Assembly: GCF_001907295.1 (NCBI RefSeq)
Contig: NZ_MQVR01000001.1
Location: forward strand, 22,257 to 86,256
From: Bowdeniella nasicola
GTDB lineage: Bacteria; Actinomycetota; Actinomycetes; Actinomycetales; Actinomycetaceae
Length of the DNA: 64,000 nt
Direction of reading: 5' to 3'
Shown here: positions 1-8,932 of the stretch, piece by piece
How the letters are laid out: each line of letters starts with the position of its first letter
Numbering within the stretch: position 1 is the stretch's first letter
Made by a program: the position numbers and the translations under genes
The notes under the pieces: model-generated
Told to the model about the DNA's origin: nothing
What the model saw: only the letters and a program-made list of their open reading frames with translations
Database searches by the model: none

Positions 1-33
1 CGCCGCGCGGCGGCGGGTCGTGAGCGCGTCGGG

Positions 34-891
34 CTAGTTCGCGAGCCAGCTCGCGGGCAGTGTGCCGCCCGCTGTGCGCAGTTGCTGCGACGTCTCGATC
101 AGGTAGCTGAGGGCCGCGAGCCGCTCGGCGACGGGCAGCCGCGGCAGTTCGGCTGCGACGCGGTGCGCGGTGCGCTCCAGAATCTCGGGAAGCGACAATT
201 GCTCTGTGATATGCGTGGCCGGCGGACGTACGTCCGCGGCGCCGGAGACGGCCGGCGCATGGGCAGCCGCCCGGTAGCGGCGGACGAGTTCGCGCAGCTT
301 GGCGTTGTCCTCGGTGCGCGCGGCAAGCGCCTCAATCTGCCAGGCACCCCAATCCAGGGCGCCGATGACCTCGGGCGACGTCGTCCACTTGCCCTCGCCC
401 CAGGCGGGCAGTGCCGCGCCGCTCGACTCGGATTCGCTCGGCGCGGTGACGTCGGCCGGCAGCTCGGCGTGCAGCGCGGGCAGGATTCCGCTCGCGACAA
501 TCCCGCCGGGGGAGTCGCACGCGGCGAGCTCACGCAGCGCCGCGACCGCCTCGCGCGCCTGCACCTGTGCGTCGGCCTCACTGGCCACCCGCGGGATCGC
601 CGGCGCCGACGGCAGTGCCGCACACGCCGTTTCCGTCGCGCCCTGCGGACACGCCTGCCACACGCCCCCGAGCAGGTCCGCGCGCTCCTTCGCATGCGCG
701 GCCGACTCGGCGACCGGGCCAAACGTCGCCGCATCCCCATCGGCGAGCGCCTGCAGGGCGATCGCTGCCCGCTGGCGCGCCATCTCCGTCGCCGACGGCG
801 TATCGGGCGTCGGGGGAGCACTATCGATTCGCAGCCCACACCCGGTCAGCAGGAGGGCCGCGGCAAGCAGAGGTATCAGACGTCGCAGCAC
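34..891 (-). CDS. putative secreted lipoprotein, possibly DUF4439-like
   Basis: Encodes about 285 residues. I chose the GTG at 891 because it is followed at once by a signal peptide (basic LRR, hydrophobic LIPLLAAALLL) and a lipobox LTGC, so the mature protein should be lipid-anchored at Cys18 or nearby. The rest is Ala-rich and probably helical, with the segment ALDWGAWQIEALAART resembling the helical ferritin-like DUF4439 proteins that often lie divergent from rimP in actinomycetes. That family assignment rests on position and general character only. No catalytic motif is visible. It is divergent from rimP and 99 bases away. Confidence 0.6.
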   Translation of the reverse strand: MLRRLIPLLAAALLLTGCGLRIDSAPPTPDTPSATEMARQRAAIALQALADGDAATFGPVAESAAHAKERADLLGGVWQACPQGATETACAALPSAPAIPRVASEADAQVQAREAVAALRELAACDSPGGIVASGILPALHAELPADVTAPSESESSGAALPAWGEGKWTTSPEVIGALDWGAWQIEALAARTEDNAKLRELVRRYRAAAHAPAVSGAADVRPPATHITEQLSLPEILERTAHRVAAELPRLPVAERLAALSYLIETSQQLRTAGGTLPASWLAN

Positions 892-990
892 GCTATTAAG
901 CGTGCCACAGCGAGCCGAATCTGCCAGCGAGCAGCGCCGTCGCCCCTGATACCATGGCGTTCGATACAACTACACACGGAGGGTTCACTC

Positions 991-1449
991 ATGACCGGTT
1001 CACGAGAAGCCGAGCTGCGAGAGCTCCTGGCGCCCGTCGCCCGGGCCGCCGGATTGATCGTCGAAGACGTGAAAATCGCGCCCGCGGGGAAAAAGAGCCT
1101 TCTGCGTGTGACCGTCGATCTGCCCGACGGGCCCGGCTCGGTCGATTCGGATACGCTCACCGACGTCTCCCGCGAAATCTCCGCCCTGATGGACGACAAC
1201 GATCCGATCAAGGGCGCCTACACGCTCGAGGTCTCGACCGCGGGCATCACGCGTCCGCTCACGACGCCGCGCCACTTCCGTCGCACGCAGGGCCACGAGA
1301 TCGAGTTCATCCACCACGATAAGAAGTTGGTCGGGCGAGTCGTCGACGCCTCGGATGCCGACGCGAGCGTGACGATCGACGTCGGGGGCGAAACCCAGAC
1401 GATCCCGCTGGATGAGCTGCGCAAGGCGCGCGTACGCATCAGCATGTAA
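991..1449 (+). CDS. rimP: ribosome maturation factor RimP
   Basis: RimP helps assemble the 30S subunit. The 152-residue product has the two-domain layout of the family: an N-terminal alpha/beta domain with EVSTAGITRPL (the family's vSSPGldRPL motif) near residues 84-94, and a C-terminal SH3-like domain ending in IPLDELRKARV. The ATG at 991 is preceded by the ribosome binding site ACGGAGGG at 976-983, so the longer upstream open frame is not used. It starts the rimP-nusA-ylxR-infB cluster, which supports the call. Confidence 0.95.
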   Translation: MTGSREAELRELLAPVARAAGLIVEDVKIAPAGKKSLLRVTVDLPDGPGSVDSDTLTDVSREISALMDDNDPIKGAYTLEVSTAGITRPLTTPRHFRRTQGHEIEFIHHDKKLVGRVVDASDADASVTIDVGGETQTIPLDELRKARVRISM

Positions 1450-1494
1450 ATTGGGCGCGCTTCGCCCCACAAGACCGTAAGATGAGGCAACACA

Positions 1495-1513
1495 CCGGGC
1501 TTTTCGTGCCCGG
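1495..1513 (+). promoter_or_regulatory. hairpin just upstream of nusA
   Basis: CCGGGC (1495-1500), loop TTTTCGT and GCCCGG (1508-1513) form a 6-bp stem about 20 bases before the nusA start. A smaller hairpin GGGCG-CGCTT-CGCCC lies at 1453-1467. A TAAGAT box at 1478-1483 could be a -10 element for an internal nusA promoter. Whether these act in attenuation or mRNA stability is not shown by sequence. Confidence 0.35.
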
Positions 1514-1534
1514 CGCGTAGGTAAGGAGTTAGCC

Positions 1535-2509
1535 GTGGATATCGATATGAGTGCACTCAAGGTCGTCGAGAGCGACCTTGAGATCTCGCTGGATGTGCTC
1601 ATCTCGGCGATCGAGGAGGCGCTGCTGACGGCCTACCTCCATCTGCCGGACTCGGTCCGCGGGGCCCGCATTGAAATCGACCGGCGCACCGGCAAGGTCG
1701 CGGTGTGGGCACCCGAGTACGACGATGAGGGCACGATCATCGGCGAATTCGAGCACACGCCGGAGGGCTTCGGGCGCATCGCCGCGCAGACGGCGCGCTC
1801 CGTCATCGTGCAGCGGCTGCGCGACGCGGAAGACTCCCAGGTGCTCGGCGTCTACAAGGACCGCGCGGGCACGCTCGTCTCGGGCGTCGTCCAGCACGAC
1901 CATCGCACGCGCCATATCTCGATCGACCTGGGCGACGTCGAGGCGATCCTGCCCGAGCACGAGCAGGTGCCGGGGGAGACCTACGAGCACGGTGAGCGGC
2001 TGCGCGCCTATGTCGTCGAGGTGGGGCGCGGCCGCAAGGGCCCGCAGATCATCGTCTCGCGCACGCACCCGGAGTTCGTCCGCCAGCTGTTCGCGCATGA
2101 ATGCCCCGAGGTCGCCAAGGGCGATGTGCAGATCACGTCGATCGCGCGCGAGGCCGGGCGTCGTTCCAAGATCGCGGTCCGCTCGAACGTGCCGGGCCTG
2201 AACGCCAAGGGTGCCTGCATCGGCCCGATGGGACAGCGGGCGCGCGCGGTCATGAGCGAGCTGCGCAACGAAAAGATCGACATCGTCGACTACTCCGACG
2301 ATCCCGCCGAGTTCGTCAAGGCCGCGCTGTCGCCGGCGAAGGTCTTAGAGGTGCGGATCGACGAGGAGGGCCATCGCGCGATCGCGATCGTGCCGGACTA
2401 TCAGCTGTCGCTCGCGATCGGCAAGGAAGGGCAAAACGCTCGCCTGGCCCATCGCCTCACCGGCTGGAAACTCGATATCCGCTCCGATAACGAGCCCCAG
2501 CAGGGGTGA
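1535..2509 (+). CDS. nusA: transcription termination/antitermination factor NusA
   Basis: NusA binds RNA polymerase and nascent RNA and modulates pausing, termination and antitermination. The 324 residues contain the N-terminal polymerase-binding domain (about 1-105), an S1 domain (about 110-180, GTLVSGVVQ to IIVSRTHPEFV) and two KH domains, with GPMGQRARAV in the first and IGKEGQNARLA near residue 295 in the second. It lacks the C-terminal acidic repeats of E. coli NusA, as is usual in actinomycetes. GTG at 1535 follows AAGGAG at good spacing; an in-frame ATG lies four codons on. Confidence 0.96.
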   Translation: MDIDMSALKVVESDLEISLDVLISAIEEALLTAYLHLPDSVRGARIEIDRRTGKVAVWAPEYDDEGTIIGEFEHTPEGFGRIAAQTARSVIVQRLRDAEDSQVLGVYKDRAGTLVSGVVQHDHRTRHISIDLGDVEAILPEHEQVPGETYEHGERLRAYVVEVGRGRKGPQIIVSRTHPEFVRQLFAHECPEVAKGDVQITSIAREAGRRSKIAVRSNVPGLNAKGACIGPMGQRARAVMSELRNEKIDIVDYSDDPAEFVKAALSPAKVLEVRIDEEGHRAIAIVPDYQLSLAIGKEGQNARLAHRLTGWKLDIRSDNEPQQG

Positions 2510-2583
2510 GTCCGCTCACGCATCCGGGGCCGAATGCCACCTGAATGCGGCATCGCGTAGCCAAAGGCGTTAAGGTAGTCCCG

Positions 2584-2829
2584 GTGAGTGATGTCGTCCA
2601 TGTGCCCGAACGCACCTGCGTCGGATGCAGGACGCGCGCTCCACGTGATCAACTGATCCGGTTCGTGCTCCGCGAGGGCAGAGCTTGTTATGACCCCCAA
2701 GCAGCGGCCTCAGGCCGCGGGGCGTGGCTGCATCCGGATGAGACATGTCGGCAAGCAGCACTCCGAAACCGTGGCATGAGCCGCGCATTTCGGACCCAGG
2801 TGCTCGCGATCGACGAGATCACCCAGTAA
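2584..2829 (+). CDS. ylxR: YlxR family RNA-binding protein
   Basis: Small (81 residues from GTG 2584) protein of the YlxR/DUF448 family, which sits between nusA and infB in many bacteria and has been linked to RNA binding and RNase P. The family motifs are visible: RTCVGCRTRAPRDQL near the N-terminus and GRGAWLHPD in the middle. An in-frame ATG at 2545 would add 13 residues that do not look like the family, so the GTG is preferred, though neither start has a strong ribosome binding site. Confidence 0.88.
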   Translation: MSDVVHVPERTCVGCRTRAPRDQLIRFVLREGRACYDPQAAASGRGAWLHPDETCRQAALRNRGMSRAFRTQVLAIDEITQ

Positions 2830-2965
2830 AGAAACGGCCTGACAAGGCCTCAGACCAGGAAAGCGGGTTGGAAGCCGATGGGCACCCGATGAGTACCCAG
2901 CGATGAGCTGCCAGCACAACTAGCGGTCTGTTTCCTGTGCGGGAACGGACCCGGACAGGAGAAAT

Positions 2966-5788
2966 GTGGCAAAGTTGCGTGTCCACGAGCTCGCTAAAGA
3001 GCTCGGTGTCGACAGCAAGACCGTGCTCGCGAAGCTAAGCGAGCTCGGTGAATTTGTGAAAACCGCATCGTCGACGGTGGAGCCCCCCGTGGCCAAGCGC
3101 GTGCGCGATGCGTTCCCGAAGCAAGAATCAAAGCCCGAGGGTGAGGGCAAGCCGAAGGCTGCCGCCAAGCCCAAGGGCGGGGCGAAGCCCGGACCGGCGA
3201 AGCCGGCCGCGCCGAGCCCGGCCGCCAAGTCGTCGGATGCCAAGGCGGATAAGGCTGCGGCGCCAGCCAAGCCTACGCCCAAGGCCGATTCGGCGAAGCC
3301 GGCGGCAAAGCCGGGGGCTGCGAAGCCCGCAGCGCCGAGCCCGGCCGATCTTTCGCAGGCCCCGACGCCCGCCGACGCGGCGGGCGAGTCCAAGGGCGAT
3401 GACGTCCAGTTCAAGGCGCCGAAGCCCGGCGCCCGCGCACCGCGCTCCCAGGCTCCCAAGCCCGGTGGACCGCGCCCCGGCAACAACCCGTACAGCCAGT
3501 CGCAAGGCATGGCGCGTCCGGGTCAGCGTGGCGGCGGCCAGCAGCGCTCGGGCGGTCCGCGCCCCGGCAACAATCCGTTCAGCTCCTCGCAGGGCATGCC
3601 GCGCCCCGGTGGTAGCGGCGGCCCGCGTCCGGGCGGCGGCTCCCAGCAGCGCTCGGGTGGTCCGCGCCCGACTCCCGGCCCCCGTCCGAACCCGGGCATG
3701 ATGCCCGACCGGTCGGCGGTCTCGCGCCCCGGTGCCTCCGGTAAGCCCGGCGGCGGCGGTCGTGGTGGCCGCGGTCGCGGTGGCGGCCCGGGTGGCGGTC
3801 CCGGCTGCGGTGGCGGCTTCGGCGGTTCCCGCGGTGGTCGCGGTGGTCGCGGCTCGACGCAGGGTGCGTTCGGACGCGGCGGCGGTCGCGTCCGCGGCCG
3901 GAAGTCGAAGCGGGCCAAGCGCCAAGAGTTCGAGCAGCAGTCCGCGCCGTCGATCGGCGGCGTCCAGGTTCCGCGCGGCGACGGCACGACCGAGATTCGG
4001 ATCCGCGCCGGCGCATCGCTCACGGACTTCGCTGACAAGATCAACGTCAACCCGGCCTCGCTCGTCACGGTCATGTTCCACCTCGGTGAGATGGTGACCG
4101 CGACGCAGTCCGTCGACGAGGACACCTTCCAGGCCCTCGGCGCCGAACTCGGCTATGTCGTGAAGGTCGTCTCCCCGGAGGACGAGGACCGCGAGCTGCT
4201 GGAAGCCTTCGATATTGACCTCGACACGGAAGCGGCCGAGGAAGAGGGCGAAGAGCTGCCGCCGCGTCCGCCGGTCGTCACGGTCATGGGCCACGTCGAC
4301 CACGGTAAGACGAAGCTGCTCGATGCGATCCGCCAGACGAACGTCGTCGAAGGCGAAGCCGGTGGCATCACGCAGCACATCGGCGCCTACCAGGTGCGCG
4401 TCAACCACGAGGGCGACGACAAGATGATCACCTTCATCGACACACCCGGTCACGAGGCGTTCACCGCCATGCGTGCCCGCGGTGCCGAGGTCACGGACAT
4501 CGCGATCCTCGTGGTCGCGGCCGATGACGGCGTCATGCCGCAGACCGTCGAAGCGATCAACCACGCGCAGGCCGCCGGTGTTCCCATCGTCGTCGCGATC
4601 AACAAGATCGACCGCGACGAGGCGAACCCGGACAAGATCAAGGGCCAGCTCACCGAGTACGGCCTCGTACCGGAAGAGTACGGCGGCGACACGATGTGCA
4701 TCGAGGTTTCTGCCAAGCAGCGCCTGCACATTGATGACCTGCTGGAGGCCGTCCTGCTGACCGCGGATGCGGCCCTCGAGCTCACCGCGAACCCGGATAA
4801 GGACGCCCGCGGCGTCGCCATCGAAGCGAACCTTGATAAGGGACGCGGTTCGGTCGCGACGGTGCTCGTCCAGTCCGGTACGCTCACCGTCGGCGATTCC
4901 ATCGTCGCCGGTAGTGCGTTCGGTCGCGTGCGTGCGATGTTCGACGAATACGGCGAAAACGTCGCCGAAGCGGGCCCGTCGCGCCCCGTGCAGGTCCTTG
5001 GCCTCACGAGCGTGCCGAGCGCCGGTGACTCGTTCATCGTCGCCCCCGATGATCGCACTGCCCGCCAGATCGCGGACAAGCGTGCGGCCGCCGAGCGTGC
5101 CGCCCTGCTGGCCAAGCGCCGCAAGCGGATCTCGCTGGAGGACTTCGACGCCGCCCTGAAGGAAGGCAAGGTCGAGACTCTCAACCTCATCCTCAAGGGC
5201 GACGTGTCCGGTGCCGTCGAGGCGCTGGAGGACTCGCTGCTCAAGATCGATGTCGGCGAGGAAGTCCAGCTGCGGATCATCCACCGCGGCGTCGGTGCGA
5301 TTACGCAAAACGACGTCAACCTTGCGACCGTCGACAACGCGGTCATCGTCGGCTTCAACGTTCGTCCCGCCGAGCGCGTGGGCGAACTGGCCGATGCCGA
5401 GGGCGTGGAGATCAAGTACTACTCGGTCATCTACGCGGCGATCGAGGACATCGAAAACGCGATGAAGGGCATGCTCAAGCCGATTTACGAAGAGGCGCAG
5501 CTGGGAACGGCGGAAATCCGCCAGATCTTCCGCTCCTCCAAGTTCGGCAACATTGCGGGTTCGATCGTGCGCTCCGGCACCATCAAGCGCGGCACCCATG
5601 CCCGCTTGCTGCGGGACGGCATCGTCATCGCCGATAACCTCAAGATTGAGTCGCTGCGTCGTGAAAAGGACGACGTCACCGAAGTCCGCGAGGGCTACGA
5701 GTGCGGTATCGGCCTGGGCGCGATCAAGGACATCGCCGAGGGCGACGTCATCGAGACGTGGGAGATGCGCGAAAAGAAGCGCGACTAA
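2966..5788 (+). CDS. infB: translation initiation factor IF-2
   Basis: IF-2 is the GTPase that brings initiator tRNA to the 30S subunit and promotes subunit joining. The 940-residue product has the IF2_N module (1-52), a long low-complexity region (55-320) that starts Lys/Ala/Pro-rich and becomes Gly/Arg-rich, then the GTPase domain with G1 [12 protein letters not shown] near 440, G3 DTPGHEAF near 491 and G4 NKID near 547, followed by domains II-IV. GTG at 2966 is preceded by AGGAG and gives the typical [15 protein letters not shown] start. The RGG-like linker is long even for actinomycetes. A strong terminator follows. Confidence 0.97.
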   Translation: MAKLRVHELAKELGVDSKTVLAKLSELGEFVKTASSTVEPPVAKRVRDAFPKQESKPEGEGKPKAAAKPKGGAKPGPAKPAAPSPAAKSSDAKADKAAAPAKPTPKADSAKPAAKPGAAKPAAPSPADLSQAPTPADAAGESKGDDVQFKAPKPGARAPRSQAPKPGGPRPGNNPYSQSQGMARPGQRGGGQQRSGGPRPGNNPFSSSQGMPRPGGSGGPRPGGGSQQRSGGPRPTPGPRPNPGMMPDRSAVSRPGASGKPGGGGRGGRGRGGGPGGGPGCGGGFGGSRGGRGGRGSTQGAFGRGGGRVRGRKSKRAKRQEFEQQSAPSIGGVQVPRGDGTTEIRIRAGASLTDFADKINVNPASLVTVMFHLGEMVTATQSVDEDTFQALGAELGYVVKVVSPEDEDRELLEAFDIDLDTEAAEEEGEELPPRPPVVTVMGHVDHGKTKLLDAIRQTNVVEGEAGGITQHIGAYQVRVNHEGDDKMITFIDTPGHEAFTAMRARGAEVTDIAILVVAADDGVMPQTVEAINHAQAAGVPIVVAINKIDRDEANPDKIKGQLTEYGLVPEEYGGDTMCIEVSAKQRLHIDDLLEAVLLTADAALELTANPDKDARGVAIEANLDKGRGSVATVLVQSGTLTVGDSIVAGSAFGRVRAMFDEYGENVAEAGPSRPVQVLGLTSVPSAGDSFIVAPDDRTARQIADKRAAAERAALLAKRRKRISLEDFDAALKEGKVETLNLILKGDVSGAVEALEDSLLKIDVGEEVQLRIIHRGVGAITQNDVNLATVDNAVIVGFNVRPAERVGELADAEGVEIKYYSVIYAAIEDIENAMKGMLKPIYEEAQLGTAEIRQIFRSSKFGNIAGSIVRSGTIKRGTHARLLRDGIVIADNLKIESLRREKDDVTEVREGYECGIGLGAIKDIAEGDVIETWEMREKKRD

Positions 5789-5825
5789 CCACCGTCGAGA
5801 TCGACTCGACACGATAGACGGCAGC

Positions 5826-5858
5826 GGGCCGGTATTCCCGTTGACGGAATACCGGCCC
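5826..5858 (+). terminator. intrinsic terminator after infB
   Basis: A perfect 13-bp inverted repeat (5826-5838 against 5846-5858) with the 7-base loop CGTTGAC is followed by a pyrimidine run CTTTCC. It lies 38 bases after the infB stop and closes the rimP-infB transcription unit, so rbfA 5.5 kb further on is not cotranscribed. Confidence 0.85.
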
Positions 5859-5945
5859 TTTCCCTATCCGGGTCTGTTCGCTACGAAAGGCCTGTTGCCA
5901 TGGAACTTGTCTCTACTTCCGTCGCCATCCCGAGGATCCGTACCA

Positions 5946-6521
5946 GTGCGCGACGATGACCGGCTGCGCTCGCGCGTCGATGCCATGGCGGCGATCACGA
6001 CCGTCGAGCTGCTGACCGATACGCCCGCGCTCCGGCATCCGTCGGTTGGCGCGTCCTACGTCGTGCTGCCCGACGTTGGGGCGCAGCCGTATGACGAGGC
6101 CGTCGTCGTCGATGTGCCGCGCATTCCTGCGCCGAGCGAAAACCGCGGTTGGGTGCCAGTCGATCTGGGAACGGAGTATGAGCCGGCACGCGAGTTCATG
6201 ATCGTCATTCAGGACGAGGCTGGGCTGCGCTGGTGCGTCGCCGCGCACCGGGAGGATATCGGTGAGGAAGGCGAATCGGCGCCGACGTATGCACTGCATG
6301 TCGTGAGCGACCGGGGCGCGTGTTTTACCGGGTACATCGGTCGGGAGAACGACGGCAGCTGGCATCCCGAGGCGTCGGCGTTTTGCCGGTGGTCGCCGGT
6401 GATTCCGCCGATGCTTCGCGGGGCCGACGAGGCGGCGGCGCGGATCTTCGTACTCCGGTGTCGCGTGCGGTTTGGCCTGGCCGGGCGTGGCCCGCGGGGT
6501 GGCGGTGCCGGGCGCGGCTGA
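5946..6521 (+). CDS. hypothetical protein, 3' end probably altered
   Basis: About 191 residues that I do not recognise. The GTG at 5946 is preceded by GAGGA at nine bases; the ATG at 5985 is an alternative. Codon use is strongly GC at third positions and the middle (VDVPRIPAPSENRGWVPVD, then EPAREFMIVIQDEAGLRW) reads like a folded soluble protein. The last 25 residues become Gly/Arg-rich (FGLAGRGPRGGGAGRG) where the frame runs antisense into the linker of the dead DUF222 gene, so the natural C-terminus has probably been replaced. No membrane segment or signal peptide. Function unknown. Confidence 0.55.
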   Translation: MRDDDRLRSRVDAMAAITTVELLTDTPALRHPSVGASYVVLPDVGAQPYDEAVVVDVPRIPAPSENRGWVPVDLGTEYEPAREFMIVIQDEAGLRWCVAAHREDIGEEGESAPTYALHVVSDRGACFTGYIGRENDGSWHPEASAFCRWSPVIPPMLRGADEAAARIFVLRCRVRFGLAGRGPRGGGAGRG

Positions 6522-7346
6522 CGTGTCTGGTGCGGGAGTTGGCACGTGCGCGTCGGGCTCGATTTCGAGTGGCAGTTCGTCGTGCGAGAGCTCACCGTGT
6601 GGAAGTTTCGGGTGCGGGCCGACGTTGCGGGTGGGAGCGACGGGGCCGGAATTAGGGCCGCTGTCCGGAGTGGGGCCCGCGTCGGGCGGCGGGTTCGGGT
6701 TCGTGCGGCGAGCGATCGCCACCAGCGCGTCGAGGTTGCGCGTCGCCTCACCCGGCACGGCTTCACCACGTCGGCGTTTCATTCGCCAAATCTTCGTCGC
6801 TTCCCGCTCAATCGCCTCCAGCAGCGGCGCCGACTGGCTGCCCGGCAGGTGGCCGCGGATCGAATAACCGCGCACGTCGTCGCCCTCAAAGACTAAGAAG
6901 CGCTTCGCGTCCGACAGCTGTTTGATCTTTTCGTCCTGCTGCGCGCGGGTGCGGGCGCCCTGCAGGTCAATCTCGTCGAGGAACGGCCAGCATTCGTCGG
7001 CGGTGTGGCAGATCGTTTTCGCGTTGGCCTCGGAGATGTAGCCGATTGCGAGTGTGTGAACGACGTCGGGAAAGCGGGCAAGGCGGCTCGCGTGCTTGAC
7101 GAAGCGGTCGGCTTCCTTGGTCGGCAGCTGGCAGATTTCGCTGATGATCTGCGACGTCGAGGTGCCGCGTTGGCCGCTGCGTTCGTTCTCGACGTGGGCG
7201 ACGAGGGAGGTCAGTGCGACGGTCGTGTGGCGGTGGGCGACTTCGAGTTCGTGCCGGGTGCGAGATCCGTCGGTGCGGGGTGCGGCGAGGTGGGGGCGGG
7301 GGAGGAGCTCAGGGCTTCCTAGTAGAGCGTGGCCGACGCGATCGCG
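6441..7346 (-). pseudogene. remnant of a DUF222 / HNH endonuclease gene
   Basis: The minus strand is open from 7346 through 6441 and beyond, and encodes a recognisable DUF222 (13E12-type) domain: ELEVAHRHTTVALTSLV, then IISEICQLPTKEADRFVKHA, ISEANAKTICHTADECW, VRGYSIRGHLPGSQSAPLL and EREATKIWRMKRRRGEAV, followed by a Pro-rich linker. No ATG, GTG or TTG lies in frame between the upstream stop at 7347-7349 and the GTG at 6875, which is deep inside the domain. The expected C-terminal HNH module after the linker is absent. It therefore lacks both its start and its nuclease domain. The 3' limit is approximate. Confidence 0.75.
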
Positions 7347-7439
7347 CTAAGGGGGTACATCCCGCCTGTGGATAACTTGCTTGGACGTGGATGCGCAGCC
7401 GCCGGGTCAAAGGGCCCGGATTTGGTGCGTCGGGCAGCC

Positions 7440-7445
7440 TAAAAT
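7440..7445 (+). promoter_or_regulatory. candidate -10 box before the DASS transporter operon
   Basis: TAAAAT lies 71 bases before the transporter start in the 170-base gap that follows the DUF222 remnant. I see no convincing -35 at the right distance. The rest of the gap 7350-7516 holds one perfect TGTGGATAA 9-mer (7367-7375) and nothing else I can name. Confidence 0.4.
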
Positions 7446-7516
7446 AGTGACGTGGCAGACGTGTAGCGTCGGCCAGCCGAACAAGGAAGCCCGGCCAGAC
7501 CGCTAACGGAGACCTG

Positions 7517-8932
7517 ATGCCCACATCGGTACAAACCCGCCCCGTCGTTCGGCTCGAACGACCCACAACGCTCCAGCTCGTCGGCCTTATCGTCGGCGCC
7601 CTCGCGTTTTTCCTCCCCTTCTTCATCCCGATCCCCGGGCTTAGCCCCGAGGCGCAGCGGATGCTTTCGATCTTCCTGCTTGCGATCGTCTTTTGGGTGA
7701 CCGAGGCGATCCCGCTCGTCGCGACCGCGGGGCTCGTCATCCTGCTCGAGGTGCTCACCGTGTCGTCGACGGGCCTGTTCCCCGTCGGGGAGGGGGCGCT
7801 CGGCGCGAAGGCGTATTTCGCGGCGCTCGCCGATCCTGTCATCATCTTGTTCCTCGGCGGGTTTTTGCTCGCTGACGGAGCGGCGAAGTTCGGGCTCGAT
7901 AAGAACCTCGCGGCGGTCATGCTCAAACCGTTCCAGGGCTCGGGGCGGATGACGGTACTCGGGCTCATGTCGATCACCGCGGTGCTGTCGATGTTCATGT
8001 CCAATACCGCGACGACCGCGACGATGTTTGCCGTCGTCATCCCCATTCTTGCGGTGATGACCGATGCGAAGGCGCGGGCTGGGATTGCGCTGTCGATCCC
8101 GGTCGCGGCGAATATTGGCGGCATGGGTACGCCCGTCGGGACGCCGCCGAATGCGATCGCGCTCGGTGCGCTCGCCGCCAACGGCATCCAAATTTCGTTC
8201 CTCAAGTGGATGATGCTCGCCGTGCCGCTCATGCTCGTCGTGCTCGCGATCGGGTGGTTCGTGCTCGTCACGTTCTTCATCCCGAAGGGGACGAATATTG
8301 AGCTTGCGCTGCGTTCGGATTTCGACCGGAGCGCGGCCGCGCGGATCTACTACGTCGTCGCGGGGCTGACCGTTGCCCTGTGGATGACCGAGCCGCTGCA
8401 CGGGATCAACTCGAACGTCGTCGGTTTCATCCCCGTCGCGGTGCTGCTCGCGACGCAGGTGATGACCGGCGATGACCTGAAAATGCTGCAATGGCCCGTG
8501 CTGTGGCTCGTCTCCGGCGGTATCGCACTCGGCGTCGGCGTCGGCGCGACGGGGCTCGATAAGTGGCTTCTCGGGTCGGTGAACTGGACCGCGATGAGCG
8601 TGACGGCGCTCGTCGTCGTGCTTGCGGGGCTCGGGCTGGGCATGTCGAACGTCATCTCGCACTCGGCGGCGGCGAACCTGCTTATTCCGCTCGCGCTCGG
8701 GCTGGGCACGTCGATCTCGCTCGATATCGTGCAGGTCGGCGTCATCATTGCGCTCGCGTGCTCGCTTGGCATGTCGTTGCCGATCTCGACGCCGCCGAAC
8801 GCGATCGCCTACGCGACCGGCGAGGTGTCGACCAAGTACATGGCGCTCGTCGGCGTCATCGTCGGCGTCGCCGGTGCCGTCCTGCTCGCCTTCGTCATGC
8901 CCTGGTTCTGGACGACGCTGGGCGTGCTATGA
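7517..8932 (+). CDS. SLC13/DASS family dicarboxylate transporter
   Basis: Sodium-coupled anion symporter of the divalent anion:Na+ symporter family, probably importing C4-dicarboxylates or related acids. The 471 residues are strongly hydrophobic along most of their length and carry the paired family signatures: SNTATTATM near 161 and GTPPNA near 207 in the first repeat, and STPPNAIAYATG near 423 in the second. The substrate cannot be read from the sequence. Its stop overlaps the start of the histidine kinase as ATGA, so transport and signalling genes are translationally coupled. Confidence 0.88.
   Translation: MPTSVQTRPVVRLERPTTLQLVGLIVGALAFFLPFFIPIPGLSPEAQRMLSIFLLAIVFWVTEAIPLVATAGLVILLEVLTVSSTGLFPVGEGALGAKAYFAALADPVIILFLGGFLLADGAAKFGLDKNLAAVMLKPFQGSGRMTVLGLMSITAVLSMFMSNTATTATMFAVVIPILAVMTDAKARAGIALSIPVAANIGGMGTPVGTPPNAIALGALAANGIQISFLKWMMLAVPLMLVVLAIGWFVLVTFFIPKGTNIELALRSDFDRSAAARIYYVVAGLTVALWMTEPLHGINSNVVGFIPVAVLLATQVMTGDDLKMLQWPVLWLVSGGIALGVGVGATGLDKWLLGSVNWTAMSVTALVVVLAGLGLGMSNVISHSAAANLLIPLALGLGTSISLDIVQVGVIIALACSLGMSLPISTPPNAIAYATGEVSTKYMALVGVIVGVAGAVLLAFVMPWFWTTLGVL

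Noticed and set aside
3128..5812. Open frame of nearly 900 codons on the strand opposite infB
   Set aside because: Its protein is Arg/Asp/Val-rich with no known motif and lies fully antisense to IF-2. High third-position G+C removes stops from the opposite strand, which explains it.
7367..7375. Perfect DnaA box TGTGGATAA as a sign of an origin
   Set aside because: A single 9-mer with no companion boxes, no AT-rich unwinding element and no dnaA/dnaN nearby; chance occurrence is expected at this length.
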